A DNA stretch of 57,476 nt from Bacillota bacterium (GCA_021793215.1 JAJYTE010000013.1:1-57476), one strand, 5' to 3'. Counted from the stretch's first letter, positions 36,605 through 44,943 are shown. The notes: a model not told the origin generated them from the sequence alone. A program made the numbers and translations.

Positions 36605-37111
36605 CTACTTGCCGAGGATGTAGGCATGCACCTGCTGGATCCCGAAGTTCGAGACCACGGACTCCGATGCGTTGATGAAGATGTCGAGGCGATGGCCCTG
36701 GATCGCGCCTCCGGTGTCGACTGCGCGCGCGAGGAAGCCGCCTGCCGGCAGGTCCGGTGAACTGTAGCCCGTCACCCAAAGCAGCGTCCCCAGCGGGATG
36801 ACGCTCGGGTCCACCGCGACGTCGCCCGCGACGAGCGGCCGGCCGAAGTAGTCCACCGCGCCGTAGGGGTAGTTGTCCTGCAGCGTCGGCGCGTACGCGG
36901 TGGCGGTCAGCCGCAGCGATCCGAGCACGACGTGACCGTCGATCGTGCGTGCGCGCGATGCCGCGATCGCGAAGGGTACCGCCGCTACGAGGTGGACCGC
37001 AGGCGCCCGCACCGTCGCAACCGGAAAGTTCGGGGGCGCCATCGCGAATGAGACGGCTGGCCACAACAGCAATGACGCCAAGGCGGCGCCGAGTCCCAAG
37101 AGCTTTCTCAT
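36605..37111 (-). CDS. Secreted 3D-domain protein (SpoIID/MltA-like 3D fold)
   Basis: A 168-residue exported protein. A signal peptide (MRKLLGLGAALASLLLWPAV) precedes a 3D domain. The three conserved Asp residues are in VAVDPSVIPLGT, ARAVDTGGAIQG and HRLDIFINA, with TATAYAPTLQDNYPYG ahead of them. 3D domains occur in YabE/YuiC-type cell-wall hydrolases and in MltA-like lytic transglycosylases, so it probably acts on peptidoglycan. ATG 37111 follows GGAGG at 6 nt. No cell-wall-binding domain is present, as in short stand-alone 3D proteins. Confidence 0.88.
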   Translation of the reverse strand: MRKLLGLGAALASLLLWPAVSFAMAPPNFPVATVRAPAVHLVAAVPFAIAASRARTIDGHVVLGSLRLTATAYAPTLQDNYPYGAVDYFGRPLVAGDVAVDPSVIPLGTLLWVTGYSSPDLPAGGFLARAVDTGGAIQGHRLDIFINASESVVSNFGIQQVHAYILGK

Positions 37112-37411
37112 CCGTCGACCTCCAACTTTAAATACTCGTGTCGGTTGGCGGATTGAGTTTACGGAACGAAGACGTTTCTGTCATGCGGTGCCGGGTGCGC
37201 TGAGCGGCGATGACGGAACGCCAGTCGGTGCGCATGACGGCCTTTGGCGGCGCTCGCAGTATCGAACCGGTGTGGGACGTCGCGGCATGCGTGAGAAAGC
37301 GTGCCAGTCGTCCGTGCGACGCGCTTTGGCTGTCTACATTGAGCGAACGTGAACGGGGACGGCGTGCGCGCCGCGTGGCGCAAACGCCGTCCCCGTTTTG
37401 CGTGAGGCGCG
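37112..37411. other. Intergenic region with a large hairpin at its right end
   Basis: About 300 bp. The left end holds the ribosome-binding site of the 3D gene. At 37353-37396 a 13-bp stem (ACGGGGACGGCGT / ACGCCGTCCCCGT) with an 18-nt GC-rich loop lies just downstream of the minus-strand propeller gene and may stop its transcript; a T-run follows only on the plus strand. No gene was recognised in the rest. Confidence 0.5.
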
Positions 37412-38692
37412 CTACTTCGCGCCTGCCTTCGTCCAGGTCGCGCCGCCGTCCGCCGTGTGCAGGAGGCCGCCCTGCACGACCGCCCAGCCGTCCATCCCGC
37501 TCACGAAGTCGAGCTCCGAGACTCCCTGGAGGCTGAGGTTCGGCTGCACCGACGTCCAGTTGCCTCCGCCATCTGCCGTCCGGAAGAGTTTCGTACCGTC
37601 GCTCGCGACGATGACGCTTTGGGAGACGACCGAGTAGACGAGCCGGTTGCCGCCACCGTTCACTGGTACCGTCGGAGTCCATGTTCGGCCGCCATCGCTT
37701 GTCTGGTAGAAGTCGGTCGGCTGTCCGGGCATCCCGAACGCGACCGGCATCACCCCGTCGCTGCCGCCGAAGAAGTAGGGCGGCATGCTCGTGGCCGATC
37801 CGCCTTGGGCGGAGAGTCCCGAAGGCACGGGCAGGGTCGGCACCTGCCACGTCTTCCCGCCGTCCTGCGTCTCGTAGAGCAGGATGGAGTCGGCTGCCCA
37901 CTCGCCGGTGATCCAGCCGTGCTGCGCATCGAGGAACCCGAAGCCGCTCTTGTCGCCGCCGAAGATGCGCGCGTTGCTCTGCGGCGTTCCCTGGGAGATC
38001 ACCTGCCAGCTCGCGCCCGCGTCGGCGCTGCGCAGCAGGAGGACTCCTTCGCTGCCCGCCGCCGCCCCTTGGTGGAGAAGAAGGAAGCCGGTGCCGCTTG
38101 GAAGAAATTGGATCTGCGGCGTCCCGTTCTGCTGCAGCGTCACGTGCTGCCAGCTGAGACCGCCGTCGCTCGTGCGGTAGACGATGACGACCGGCAGCTG
38201 CTGGCTGATGCTGCTGAGCTGGCTCACGGCGAGCCACGCGTGGCTGCCGTCGGTGGTGCCGATCGCGGGACCACCGTACCCGGGCGCGCTCTTCGGTTCT
38301 CCCTTCGGGGTCACATCCAGCCAGGTCTTCCCGCCATCCGTCGTCCGCAGGACGCGGCCGGTCTTGGTGATGCCCCATCCCACGGCAGGATTCACCATGT
38401 CGAGATTCTGAAGTGACGCCTTCGCGATCACCACCACCGGTGGCGTGGGATGGTGGGGGTGGTTCGCGGGCTTCGTCGTCTGCGGTGCACGTGATAGCAG
38501 AGCCAGGGTCAGGAGGCCGGCCGCGACGGCCCCCGCGCCGATCCACCAGGCGCTGCGGCGCAGGCCAGAACGAGCCATATGCGGACTCTTCGCTGCGGCT
38601 TGCAGCGTTCGATGGATTCGAAGGCGCGCTTCCTCCGGGAGCTTCTCCTTCGCCAAGCTGAGGTACCGCGCGCGCCACTCCTTCTCGTTCAT
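37412..38692 (-). CDS. Anti-sigma-like membrane protein with YCF48/BNR-type beta-propeller
   Basis: A 426-residue protein. The first ~45 residues are charged and cytosolic. One membrane helix follows (WWIGAGAVAAGLLTLALLS), then a His/Pro linker and an extracytoplasmic propeller. The propeller has repeated Asp-box motifs such as RTTDGGKTWLDV, RTSDGGLSWQHV, RSADAGASWQVI, ETQDGGKTWQVP and TSDGGRTWTPTV. The gene overlaps the stop of the ECF sigma gene upstream (ATGA), which suggests that the N-terminal segment holds the sigma factor and the propeller senses an envelope signal. No zinc anti-sigma motif is visible. Family naming is from the Asp-box repeats. Confidence 0.78.
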   Translation of the reverse strand: MNEKEWRARYLSLAKEKLPEEARLRIHRTLQAAAKSPHMARSGLRRSAWWIGAGAVAAGLLTLALLSRAPQTTKPANHPHHPTPPVVVIAKASLQNLDMVNPAVGWGITKTGRVLRTTDGGKTWLDVTPKGEPKSAPGYGGPAIGTTDGSHAWLAVSQLSSISQQLPVVIVYRTSDGGLSWQHVTLQQNGTPQIQFLPSGTGFLLLHQGAAAGSEGVLLLRSADAGASWQVISQGTPQSNARIFGGDKSGFGFLDAQHGWITGEWAADSILLYETQDGGKTWQVPTLPVPSGLSAQGGSATSMPPYFFGGSDGVMPVAFGMPGQPTDFYQTSDGGRTWTPTVPVNGGGNRLVYSVVSQSVIVASDGTKLFRTADGGGNWTSVQPNLSLQGVSELDFVSGMDGWAVVQGGLLHTADGGATWTKAGAK

Positions 38693-39243
38693 GTCGTCGT
38701 GCCCTCCCCTTCGTGTGGCGCACGTTCGCTCGAGAGGCTCTCGCGCAGACGTCGGAGCGCCCGGTGCAACGTCACGCGCACCCAGACCGCCGACCTCCCG
38801 AGCAGAGTAGACGTCTCCGCGACCGACCGGTCCTCGATGATCCTGAGGATGAAGACCTGTCTCTGCGCGATCGGAAGGAGTCGTAGGCTCGCCTCCAGGT
38901 CGAGGCGCCCGAGGCCCACGTCTTCCGCTGCCTGCACGCTTTGGAGCCGTTCGGTCGATTCGCTCGGATCACTTCGCCTTCGCCGGAGGCTGTCCGCGAT
39001 CGCATGCTTCGCGATGGCGAAGAGCCATGTCCGCTCGGATGAGCGGCCGGCGAACCGGTCCCAGTTGCGCAGCGCGCCGAGGAAGACTTCCTGCACGACG
39101 TCCTGTGCCTCTGGGGAACTCCCGAGGCTGAACCGGGCGAACCGGTAGATCTCATCGCCGTAACGGCCAAAGAGCCGCTCCACCGCCTTGCCGGCGGTCT
39201 CATCACCCATCGCCTCCGCGGCGCGCCGGGCGGGTCGGATCAT
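38689..39243 (-). CDS. ECF-type sigma factor
   Basis: A 184-residue sigma-70 factor. Region 2 is AQDVVQEVFLGALRNWDRF and TWLFAIAKHAIADSLRRRR. Region 4 is IAQRQVFILRIIEDRSVAET and AVWVRVTLHRALRRLRESL. Its stop overlaps the start of the propeller protein gene. This is the third ECF gene in the window, each beside a membrane partner. Autoregulation and the target genes are unknown. The ATG at 39243 is used; the in-frame ATG at position 12 of the protein is an alternative. Confidence 0.88.
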   Translation of the reverse strand: MIRPARRAAEAMGDETAGKAVERLFGRYGDEIYRFARFSLGSSPEAQDVVQEVFLGALRNWDRFAGRSSERTWLFAIAKHAIADSLRRRRSDPSESTERLQSVQAAEDVGLGRLDLEASLRLLPIAQRQVFILRIIEDRSVAETSTLLGRSAVWVRVTLHRALRRLRESLSSERAPHEGEGTTT

Positions 39244-39449
39244 GCGTCACGATCTCACCCCCTCGCTTGGGTAGTCGTGTGATGGCAGCGAAGCGTTACA
39301 GCCGCCGTTCGCTTCGTGCCCAAGGTCTTCCCCTACGCCGCGGAGAGCTTGCGTCGACAGTTTGAGAGCCCGGACCCGCATGCGCCCGGGGGGGAAGTAG
39401 CGTTGATCCCTTTGAACGCCTCCTGCGGCACTGGAGCGCAGCAGCCGAG
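39244..39449. other. Intergenic region before the broken phosphotransferase
   Basis: About 200 bp. The right-hand part (from about 39369) reads open in the phosphotransferase frame and looks coding (DPFERLLRHWSAAAE), so the gene originally began upstream of ATG 39450. A run of seven G residues at 39388-39394 may hold a second indel: removing one G would put ATG 39380 in frame. Confidence 0.4.
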
Positions 39450-40155
39450 ATGGAGGCGCGTCTCGGAGGCGGAGTGCGGAACGATGTCCGCAGCGTTCGA
39501 CTCGCCGGGAAGAGGTTCGCCGCAAGACGTTCTGCCCGCCCGTCGCAGACTCTAGCCTGGGAGATCGAACTGCTGCTGCATCTTTCGCGCTGACGTGAGA
39601 GTCCCGCGTCCGCTCGAAAGCCGAGACGGGCGGTTCGAGGTCGAAGGCCTCTCGGTCTTCGAGTGGCTGGAAGGGGATCCGCCGCGTACGGAACGCGATT
39701 GGCGAGAGGTCAGCGGGACGCTTAGCCTCGTGCACGATGCGACGCGCGGGTGGGCGCAGCGTCCTGGCTTCGCTTCCTCCATCGACCTTCTGACACAAGA
39801 TCATGCTGGCGATGTGGACCTTGCCGCGCTTCCGAACGAGGTGGCTGACCTATGTCGGGCGGCCTGGCGCAAGCTGGTGGGCCATCCGACCTCCGTCGTC
39901 CATGGCGACCCGAACGCAGGGAACATCCGCATGACGCGGGAGGGCGTTGGACTCTTGGACTGGGACGAGGCGAGGGTAGATGTCTCGCTCTTGGACTTTT
40001 CCGACATCCCTGGCGGCGATGGAGACATGTCCGAGACGGTGCTGGCCGATGTTCGCGCTGCCGGGGACGCCTGGGAGGTCGCGAGCGCCTGGGTGAAAGA
40101 GCCCGAGTATGCGCGCCGCCGACGGGACGAACTCGAGTCCCGGACGCGGGGATGA
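39450..40155 (+). pseudogene. Frameshifted aminoglycoside/choline-kinase-like phosphotransferase
   Basis: Frame 1 from ATG 39450 encodes LGGGVRNDVRSVRLAGKRF and ends at TGA 39591 after WEIELLLHLSR. Frame 2 continues from about 39589 with ADVRVPRPLESRDGRFEVEG and runs to 40155. It contains the kinase catalytic loop VVHGDPNAGNIRM and the metal motif LLDWDEARV. Removing one base near 39588 would rejoin a normal APH-family protein. This is most simply a decayed gene, with sequencing error as the alternative. The substrate, when intact, is not predictable. Confidence 0.75.
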
Positions 40156-40589
40156 AGGCGTGACCAACGGTACAAAGCTGTTCGTGATCCCGGGTTTAGG
40201 TACGGCGGTATGTACCCGCAGCGAGCATCAGGCAGGCGAGAGGTGCGGCAGGCGCAAGCCTGCCGCCGCTTCGTTTCCCGTGCCTAGCCCAACTTGCCTG
40301 CCACTCGCTGGAGCGGGACATCCAACGTATCTGTCGTGCGGCTGACTCTCGGTCACGGGGTTCCTTGGCAAACCGGCAGTTCTTGATCTGCTCCAGGAAC
40401 CGTTGCCGGTCTTCTCTGGAAGATTGGTCCTGCGGCCGTACATCCGACCGACGGCTCTCGTGCTGCCCGGAATGAGCACGCTACAGCGCGTCGCTGATCT
40501 ACGCATCCACTGGACGGATCCCGCATGTATAAATAACCAGTGGATACCGTCTCGGTTACGAAGCCACCGAGCTGGCGTAAGGGTCTCGC
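40156..40589. other. Gene-poor region downstream of the TnpB/Cas12-like gene, with two stem-loops
   Basis: No ORF is supported here. Two strong inverted repeats are present: GCGGCAGGC-GCAA-GCCTGCCGC at 40245-40266 (9-bp stem, tetraloop) and ATCCACTGG ... CCAGTGGAT at 40505-40513 / 40537-40545 (9-bp stem, 23-nt loop). The second lies about 45-85 nt beyond the stop codon of the minus-strand TnpB/Cas12-like gene, where TnpB-family guide RNAs are usually encoded. The first may be a terminator. A functional RNA is possible but not shown. Confidence 0.45.
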
Positions 40590-42338
40590 TCAGTCGTTCG
40601 CCGCAGCCCAGCGAACCAGATGGCGGCAAGTGTTCAGTTCCGGGTCAAAGAGCTGGCTGCACGTTGGACAGCGCACGACCTCCAGGCCGCCTCCGCCGTG
40701 AGTGTCGTAGCAGGCAAAGTGCTTCCACACTTGCAGACCTCGCGGTGTCACGTACACATGTCGGTCCAATTTGGCGAATGCCTGCTCCAGGGCACGCTCT
40801 AGGGTGAACACAGCTGCAATCTGCGTCAGCCTTCTCGTGGACATCCGCAAGAAATCGTCCCGGATCTCAGGTACCGGACGCTCTCTAAGCCTGTGCAAAA
40901 CCGGCTTGTGGATCACGATGCGGCCATAGAGGCCGGCGTTGCGGTGTGCAAATGTTCGGTATAGATCTACGCGGAATCCGATGCACTTCTCGCGCAGATT
41001 CGCTTCCCACTCCAGCAGCCGCTTGTCCTTCCGCCGCCAGGCCTCCAGGCCTGAGAAGCCTGTCTCGTCGCCAGGGAAACGGTGCGAACGCCAGTGCTCA
41101 GCGACCGCTCCAAGCGTCTCTGGCGCGTCCTTCTGTCGGTCGTTCAACGCTTCGGCAAGCCAGGATGGGACGGGACCGCTATGCTCGCCGCACCATGCTT
41201 CGACCTCTTGCGCTGCTGCGCGATACTCCTTCGCACGGGTTGAACGCAATCGGTCGAGCGTGCTGAAACGTTCCAACAGCGGATTCGGCAATACGAGTTC
41301 CTCGTAAGAGCCGTCGGAACCCAGGCATACCGCAACTCGCAAGCCAGACGCCTTGGATTCCCACCCGAGGGCGATGGCCAGGGTCCGGGTGGGCGCAACG
41401 TCAGCCACCTGCGTGCAGTCGGTATGGACCGTGAGTGAGAGCGCGTAGACGAAGTTGGTTCCGACACGCCGCCGAAGGACCTGGGCAGCCTTGATCACAC
41501 CGTCTTCCGGCAGCGGGCGATGCATCACCATCGGCAGCTCCAGCCAGACCGGATCACGTCCCCTCGATGCGACGCGGATCCGCACACTGGTTCGCGAGCG
41601 CCTTCTCCGCGCACCTCGGGGGATGTGCTCCCACCCCGAAAAGTCCACCGGGCCAATCTGCAACATGCGGCTCCACTTCGAGTCTTGGCTGAAGAGGCGT
41701 AGCATCGTGCACGGAGCGTCTGCGTCCTTTGCGTCATGCTGCAGCTGTACAGCCCAGAAACCCGTCCCGTCGAAGGCCCGCTCGTGTAGTGCGCCGGGTC
41801 TCCCTGCCTTCGTCACGGACCGCTCCGCACGGCGTCTGGCGACTTCGTAGCGATCACGTGTCAGGAGCGAGTTCCCCCAGTAGAGCCCGCGCGCGGAGAA
41901 GTCGCCATAGACTACCCTTGCGGTCTCTCGCCGCCAAGCCTGGAGCGCTTCGATCTCCGTTCGGACATTGTCCCAGTGGGCGCCCTTGGCAGCGTAGAGT
42001 CGCTGCTGGAGGTGCCTGCGCTGTACCTCCATCACGGTTGCCTGCTCTCGCCACTCGCTAAGAACGGCCTCTCTATCGCGCCTCGCCTGCTCGATCCGCG
42101 TTCTTGCCGCGGCAATGTCGTCAAGTGTCCTCTCCAGTTCCAGAGCGATCTGCTCGACCGCCTCGACGGAGCGCCAGATCGCACGCTCGCGTTGCCGGTA
42201 TTCATGCTCGATCGCGACGAGCGCGTTCCAGTACTCCGTCTCCAGTGCGAGTTGCCGTTCGGCCTCGGCGGGGACCTCCACGGGCTGCCCGCAGCCGAAC
42301 CTATAGATCCGCGTCGCGCCGCCGTCTGTCGCATGCAC
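40590..42338 (-). CDS. TnpB/Cas12-like RuvC-fold protein, probably nuclease-dead
   Basis: A 582-residue protein. The first ~200 residues are coiled-coil-like and basic. The C-terminal half matches the RuvC core of TnpB and type V-U-like Cas12 proteins. At the RuvC-I position TLAIALGWESKASGLRVAV has Ala where the catalytic Asp is expected. At RuvC-II, YGRIVIHKPVLHRL has His where Glu is expected. At RuvC-III, CPTCSQLFDPELNTCRHL has Glu where the D-x-N-A-A Asp is expected. Only part of the zinc ribbon (CPTC plus one earlier Cys) remains. GTG 42338 follows AGGAGG at 9 nt. No CRISPR array or TnpA gene is adjacent. A guide-RNA-directed binder or repressor is inferred. The upstream fluoride riboswitch is unique in this context. 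Confidence 0.72.
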   Translation of the reverse strand: MHATDGGATRIYRFGCGQPVEVPAEAERQLALETEYWNALVAIEHEYRQRERAIWRSVEAVEQIALELERTLDDIAAARTRIEQARRDREAVLSEWREQATVMEVQRRHLQQRLYAAKGAHWDNVRTEIEALQAWRRETARVVYGDFSARGLYWGNSLLTRDRYEVARRRAERSVTKAGRPGALHERAFDGTGFWAVQLQHDAKDADAPCTMLRLFSQDSKWSRMLQIGPVDFSGWEHIPRGARRRRSRTSVRIRVASRGRDPVWLELPMVMHRPLPEDGVIKAAQVLRRRVGTNFVYALSLTVHTDCTQVADVAPTRTLAIALGWESKASGLRVAVCLGSDGSYEELVLPNPLLERFSTLDRLRSTRAKEYRAAAQEVEAWCGEHSGPVPSWLAEALNDRQKDAPETLGAVAEHWRSHRFPGDETGFSGLEAWRRKDKRLLEWEANLREKCIGFRVDLYRTFAHRNAGLYGRIVIHKPVLHRLRERPVPEIRDDFLRMSTRRLTQIAAVFTLERALEQAFAKLDRHVYVTPRGLQVWKHFACYDTHGGGGLEVVRCPTCSQLFDPELNTCRHLVRWAAAND

Positions 42339-42348
42339 AGCTACGTAC

Positions 42349-42391
42349 CTCCTGCTTCACGAGTCGGAACATCAGTCGATGTAAGCAGGAG
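42349..42391 (-). promoter_or_regulatory. RBS-sequestering stem of riboswitch A
   Basis: The minus-strand ribosome-binding region AAGCAGGAG(G) (plus 42349-42357) is perfectly complementary over 9 bp to CTCCTGCTT (plus 42383-42391), which is the 3' strand of the aptamer's P1 stem plus the following bases. Aptamer folding and RBS masking are mutually exclusive, so fluoride binding should switch translation ON. Confidence 0.7.
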
Positions 42392-42432
42392 TCGTCAGCC
42401 GTGCGGCGGTTAAAGGCGGAACTCCATCGCCT
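42385..42432 (-). ncRNA. Fluoride riboswitch (crcB motif), copy A
   Basis: On the minus strand the RNA reads GGCGATGGAGTTCCGCC, then AACCGCC, CGGCTGACGACTCCT, which follows the crcB consensus (GGcGAUGG, AACCGCC pseudoknot strand, GGCU-AUG-CUCCU), with ACG in place of AUG. P1 pairs GGAGTT with GACTCC. It begins 17 nt after the stop codon of the hyfB-like gene and ends about 45 nt before the TnpB/Cas12-like start codon. No independent promoter was found, so read-through from the hydrogenase-like operon is possible. Ligand: fluoride, by family knowledge. Confidence 0.85.
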
Positions 42433-42448
42433 TGCGGAACTGCCGGAA

Positions 42449-44419
42449 TCACAGGAGACCTGAGAGCTTGAGCCAGACGATCCCCCCCATCAGCACGACC
42501 ATGATGTACCCGAGGTAGTGGCTGAGGTGCCCTGTCTGCATGCTCTGGATGGCTTGCGCGGCGCGCCGTGCAGCCTGAAGGAGCGGTCCGAACACGTTTA
42601 CGAGCAGCCGGTCGGCCGCATCGGTATGCACCTCGACGGCATCTTCGCCGACGGTACGCGTACTCCGGTGGCGAATCACCGGAGCGAACGCCAGCCGTAG
42701 CGGCTGGGCGATTCCGTCGGCCGTCCATCCGTAGGACGAGACGTACTCTTCACCGCCGTTCCAAGGGGCCGGCACCGCCGCCCGACGTGGATTCGGGCGC
42801 AGCCAAAGCCACCGCAGCAGTGCGACAATCCCCATGATCCCGCCGCCAAACCAGAGGAGATCCCAAGGGGACGTCGCCGTGAACCCGCCGTCGGGGAAGA
42901 GAATGACGCCCTGGGCTCCCGGAAGTCCGGTGAACACACGACCGCCCAAGGAATCCAGCAGTGCTGTTGTGCCCGGGTGCGTGAACGTCGGAGCGATGAG
43001 TCCGCTGGCGCCAAGCGCCCTCGGCGAGGCGGCGGCAACCCATGGCACGATCCAGGTCGCGCCGACGCCTGCGAGCCAAGCGATGAGCGCACCCAGCGCC
43101 ATGCCAAGCGTCTCCCCAGCGCGGGGAGGCCCCGCTGGGGCAGTGCGCCTGGGCCCTAGGAAGATGGCCGCGTACCAGCGCAGGATCGCCGTCGCCCCAC
43201 CAGCGGTGACGAGGGCCACAACCAGAATCACAACAAGGAGTGCGGGCCGCAGGCTTGTGGAGGCACCCATGAAGATGCTCTCCGCCGCCATCCATTCGGC
43301 CAAGTAGCCGCCCGTCGGCGGCATCGCCATGAGGGCTGCACCTGCGAGCAGTGTCAGTCCCGCGGCCAGCGGAGCGGCTCTGAAGAGGCCACCCAGGCGG
43401 TTCATCTCGCGCGTGTCCGTCACCCGTTCGATCCAGCCGGAAGCGAAGAAGGCCGTGAACTTCGCTCCCATGTGCATCAGGAGGAGCGTGTAGGTGCTGC
43501 TGAGCGCAAGGGCCGCTGCGGCAGATTGCCCTGCGTCTGCAAAGACGTAGGAAAGCCCGAGACTGGCGAATGCGAGCCCGATCCACTCCACGGTCGAGTA
43601 GGCCAGCACTCGCTTGTGGTCATTGTCTACGATCGCGTGGATGACGCCGAGCAGTGCTCCCAAGAGCCCCAGGACGACCATTCCCCACGCGACCTGCAGC
43701 GGCGGCGGCGCCCATGCGAGCCAGCGCACAAGTCCCACCATGGCCACTGTCGTCGTAACGCCCGAAAGTGCGGCCGCGGCTGCGCCAGGCGCCTCGGGCT
43801 CCGCGAGCGGCAGCCAGAGTTGAAACGGGAAGAGTCCGGCCTTCGATCCGAGCCCGAGGATGCCCAGTACGGCGATGATGTCGGTAACTCCCGGAGATCT
43901 CAGCCCAGCTGACAGCAGAAGGGCGCCAAGAAGCAGTGCCGCAGCGCCCGCCTCGCTCATCACGAGCATCGCCCACCCGGAAACCGCCGCACGCTGACTG
44001 TTTCCTTGCGAGACCACCATTCCGTAGACGGCCACGGCGAGCACACCCCATGCCACCACCATCGCGAGCGGAGACGAAGATTCAAGGAATGCCGCAACGG
44101 CCACCCCAAGCCATGCAAGCGATACCCATTGCCCCTTGCCGAACTCCTTCGCCGCAAACACGAGGCCCGTCGTGAGGAGGAGGCCCTCGCCGAGGAGCCC
44201 CCAGAACCCGGCCCACGGCGTGAGGGCATAGGTCAGGGAGCCCGCCATCGTATCCACGGCCAACGCCGAGGTGTTGCCGGCGAGCGCGAGAATCAGCTGG
44301 ATACACAGGACGACGATCGTCGCAGACGCGAACACGGGCACGGATGCGCGGCGCCCACTCCACGCAACGAAACTCGCGATGGCCGCAAGTGCAAGCGCTA
44401 CGAGAAATAGGACCATCAT
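42449..44419 (-). CDS. HyfB/HycC-like antiporter-type membrane subunit
   Basis: A 656-residue NuoL/M/N-like subunit of a group-4 hydrogenase-type complex, with about 14 helices. Key lysine segments for ion translocation are GLGSKAGLFPFQLWLP and DNDHKRVLAYSTVEWIGL. The C-terminal cytosolic part contains WNGGEEYVSSYGWTADG and the closing helix region YLGYIMVVLMGGIVWLKLSG, which are typical of HyfB/HycC. ATG 44419 overlaps the HyfI-like stop (ATGA). It ends the six-gene operon. It should move protons or sodium ions, but whether it is driven by redox chemistry is unclear because the large subunit lacks its NiFe site. Confidence 0.88.
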   Translation of the reverse strand: MMVLFLVALALAAIASFVAWSGRRASVPVFASATIVVLCIQLILALAGNTSALAVDTMAGSLTYALTPWAGFWGLLGEGLLLTTGLVFAAKEFGKGQWVSLAWLGVAVAAFLESSSPLAMVVAWGVLAVAVYGMVVSQGNSQRAAVSGWAMLVMSEAGAAALLLGALLLSAGLRSPGVTDIIAVLGILGLGSKAGLFPFQLWLPLAEPEAPGAAAAALSGVTTTVAMVGLVRWLAWAPPPLQVAWGMVVLGLLGALLGVIHAIVDNDHKRVLAYSTVEWIGLAFASLGLSYVFADAGQSAAAALALSSTYTLLLMHMGAKFTAFFASGWIERVTDTREMNRLGGLFRAAPLAAGLTLLAGAALMAMPPTGGYLAEWMAAESIFMGASTSLRPALLVVILVVALVTAGGATAILRWYAAIFLGPRRTAPAGPPRAGETLGMALGALIAWLAGVGATWIVPWVAAASPRALGASGLIAPTFTHPGTTALLDSLGGRVFTGLPGAQGVILFPDGGFTATSPWDLLWFGGGIMGIVALLRWLWLRPNPRRAAVPAPWNGGEEYVSSYGWTADGIAQPLRLAFAPVIRHRSTRTVGEDAVEVHTDAADRLLVNVFGPLLQAARRAAQAIQSMQTGHLSHYLGYIMVVLMGGIVWLKLSGLL

Positions 44420-44937
44420 CCCACCTCACCCGCCGTGGCGCCGCGGCCGACGAGTGAGAGAAGACCGTCAAGCAGATCGTCCGGCGAGGGAGGACATCCA
44501 GGGACCCAGGCGTCCACCGGCACGATCTCTGCGAGGTTGCCCACAACGCCGGGGGCGCCGCGGAATACGCAGCCGTCGACGGCGCAGTCTCCAGTCGCGA
44601 CGACGAGCTTCGGGTTCGGCATCGCGTCGTAGGTGGCCCGGATCACAGGCACCATGGCGTCAGTAACGACTCCGGTGATCAGGAGAAGGTCTGCGTGTCG
44701 GGGCGAGGGGGTGAACGAAAAGCCGAAGCGGGAGAGGTCGTAGACTGGACTCCCAAGGAGGCCGATCTCCGATTCGCAGCCGTTGCAGGACCCCGCATCG
44801 AGGTGGCGGATCGCGAGTGATCGTGAGAAGAGCCGCGCGGGCACTCCTGTCTTCGCTGGCCGCGACCCTGCCCTACGCCGCAGCACGGAGGGACCCTTGG
44901 CAAGATTCACGATCCACCGGGGATAGAACACTGGCAT
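44416..44937 (-). CDS. HyfI/HycG-like [4Fe-4S] small subunit (NuoB-like)
   Basis: A 173-residue NuoB-type protein that binds one [4Fe-4S] cluster next to the large subunit. Cys ligands are in GSCNGCESEIGLL, ATGDCAVDGC and VPGCPPSPDD, so the cluster site seems intact even though the partner large subunit has lost its NiFe ligands. It is overlapped by the hyfB-like gene and preceded by the large-subunit gene with a 6-bp gap. It sits in the middle of the operon, as in hyf/hyc-type clusters. No ferredoxin-type HyfA/HyfH gene is present. Confidence 0.9.
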   Translation of the reverse strand: MPVFYPRWIVNLAKGPSVLRRRAGSRPAKTGVPARLFSRSLAIRHLDAGSCNGCESEIGLLGSPVYDLSRFGFSFTPSPRHADLLLITGVVTDAMVPVIRATYDAMPNPKLVVATGDCAVDGCVFRGAPGVVGNLAEIVPVDAWVPGCPPSPDDLLDGLLSLVGRGATAGEVG

Positions 44938-44943
44938 TCCCTC

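Noticed and set aside
40374-42444. CCGGCAGTTC at 40374 and its complement at 42435 could be terminal inverted repeats of an element carrying the TnpB-like gene
   Set aside because: Only 10 bp match, with no extension, and a match of this length is expected by chance in a 2-kb GC-rich region. No target-site duplication was seen.
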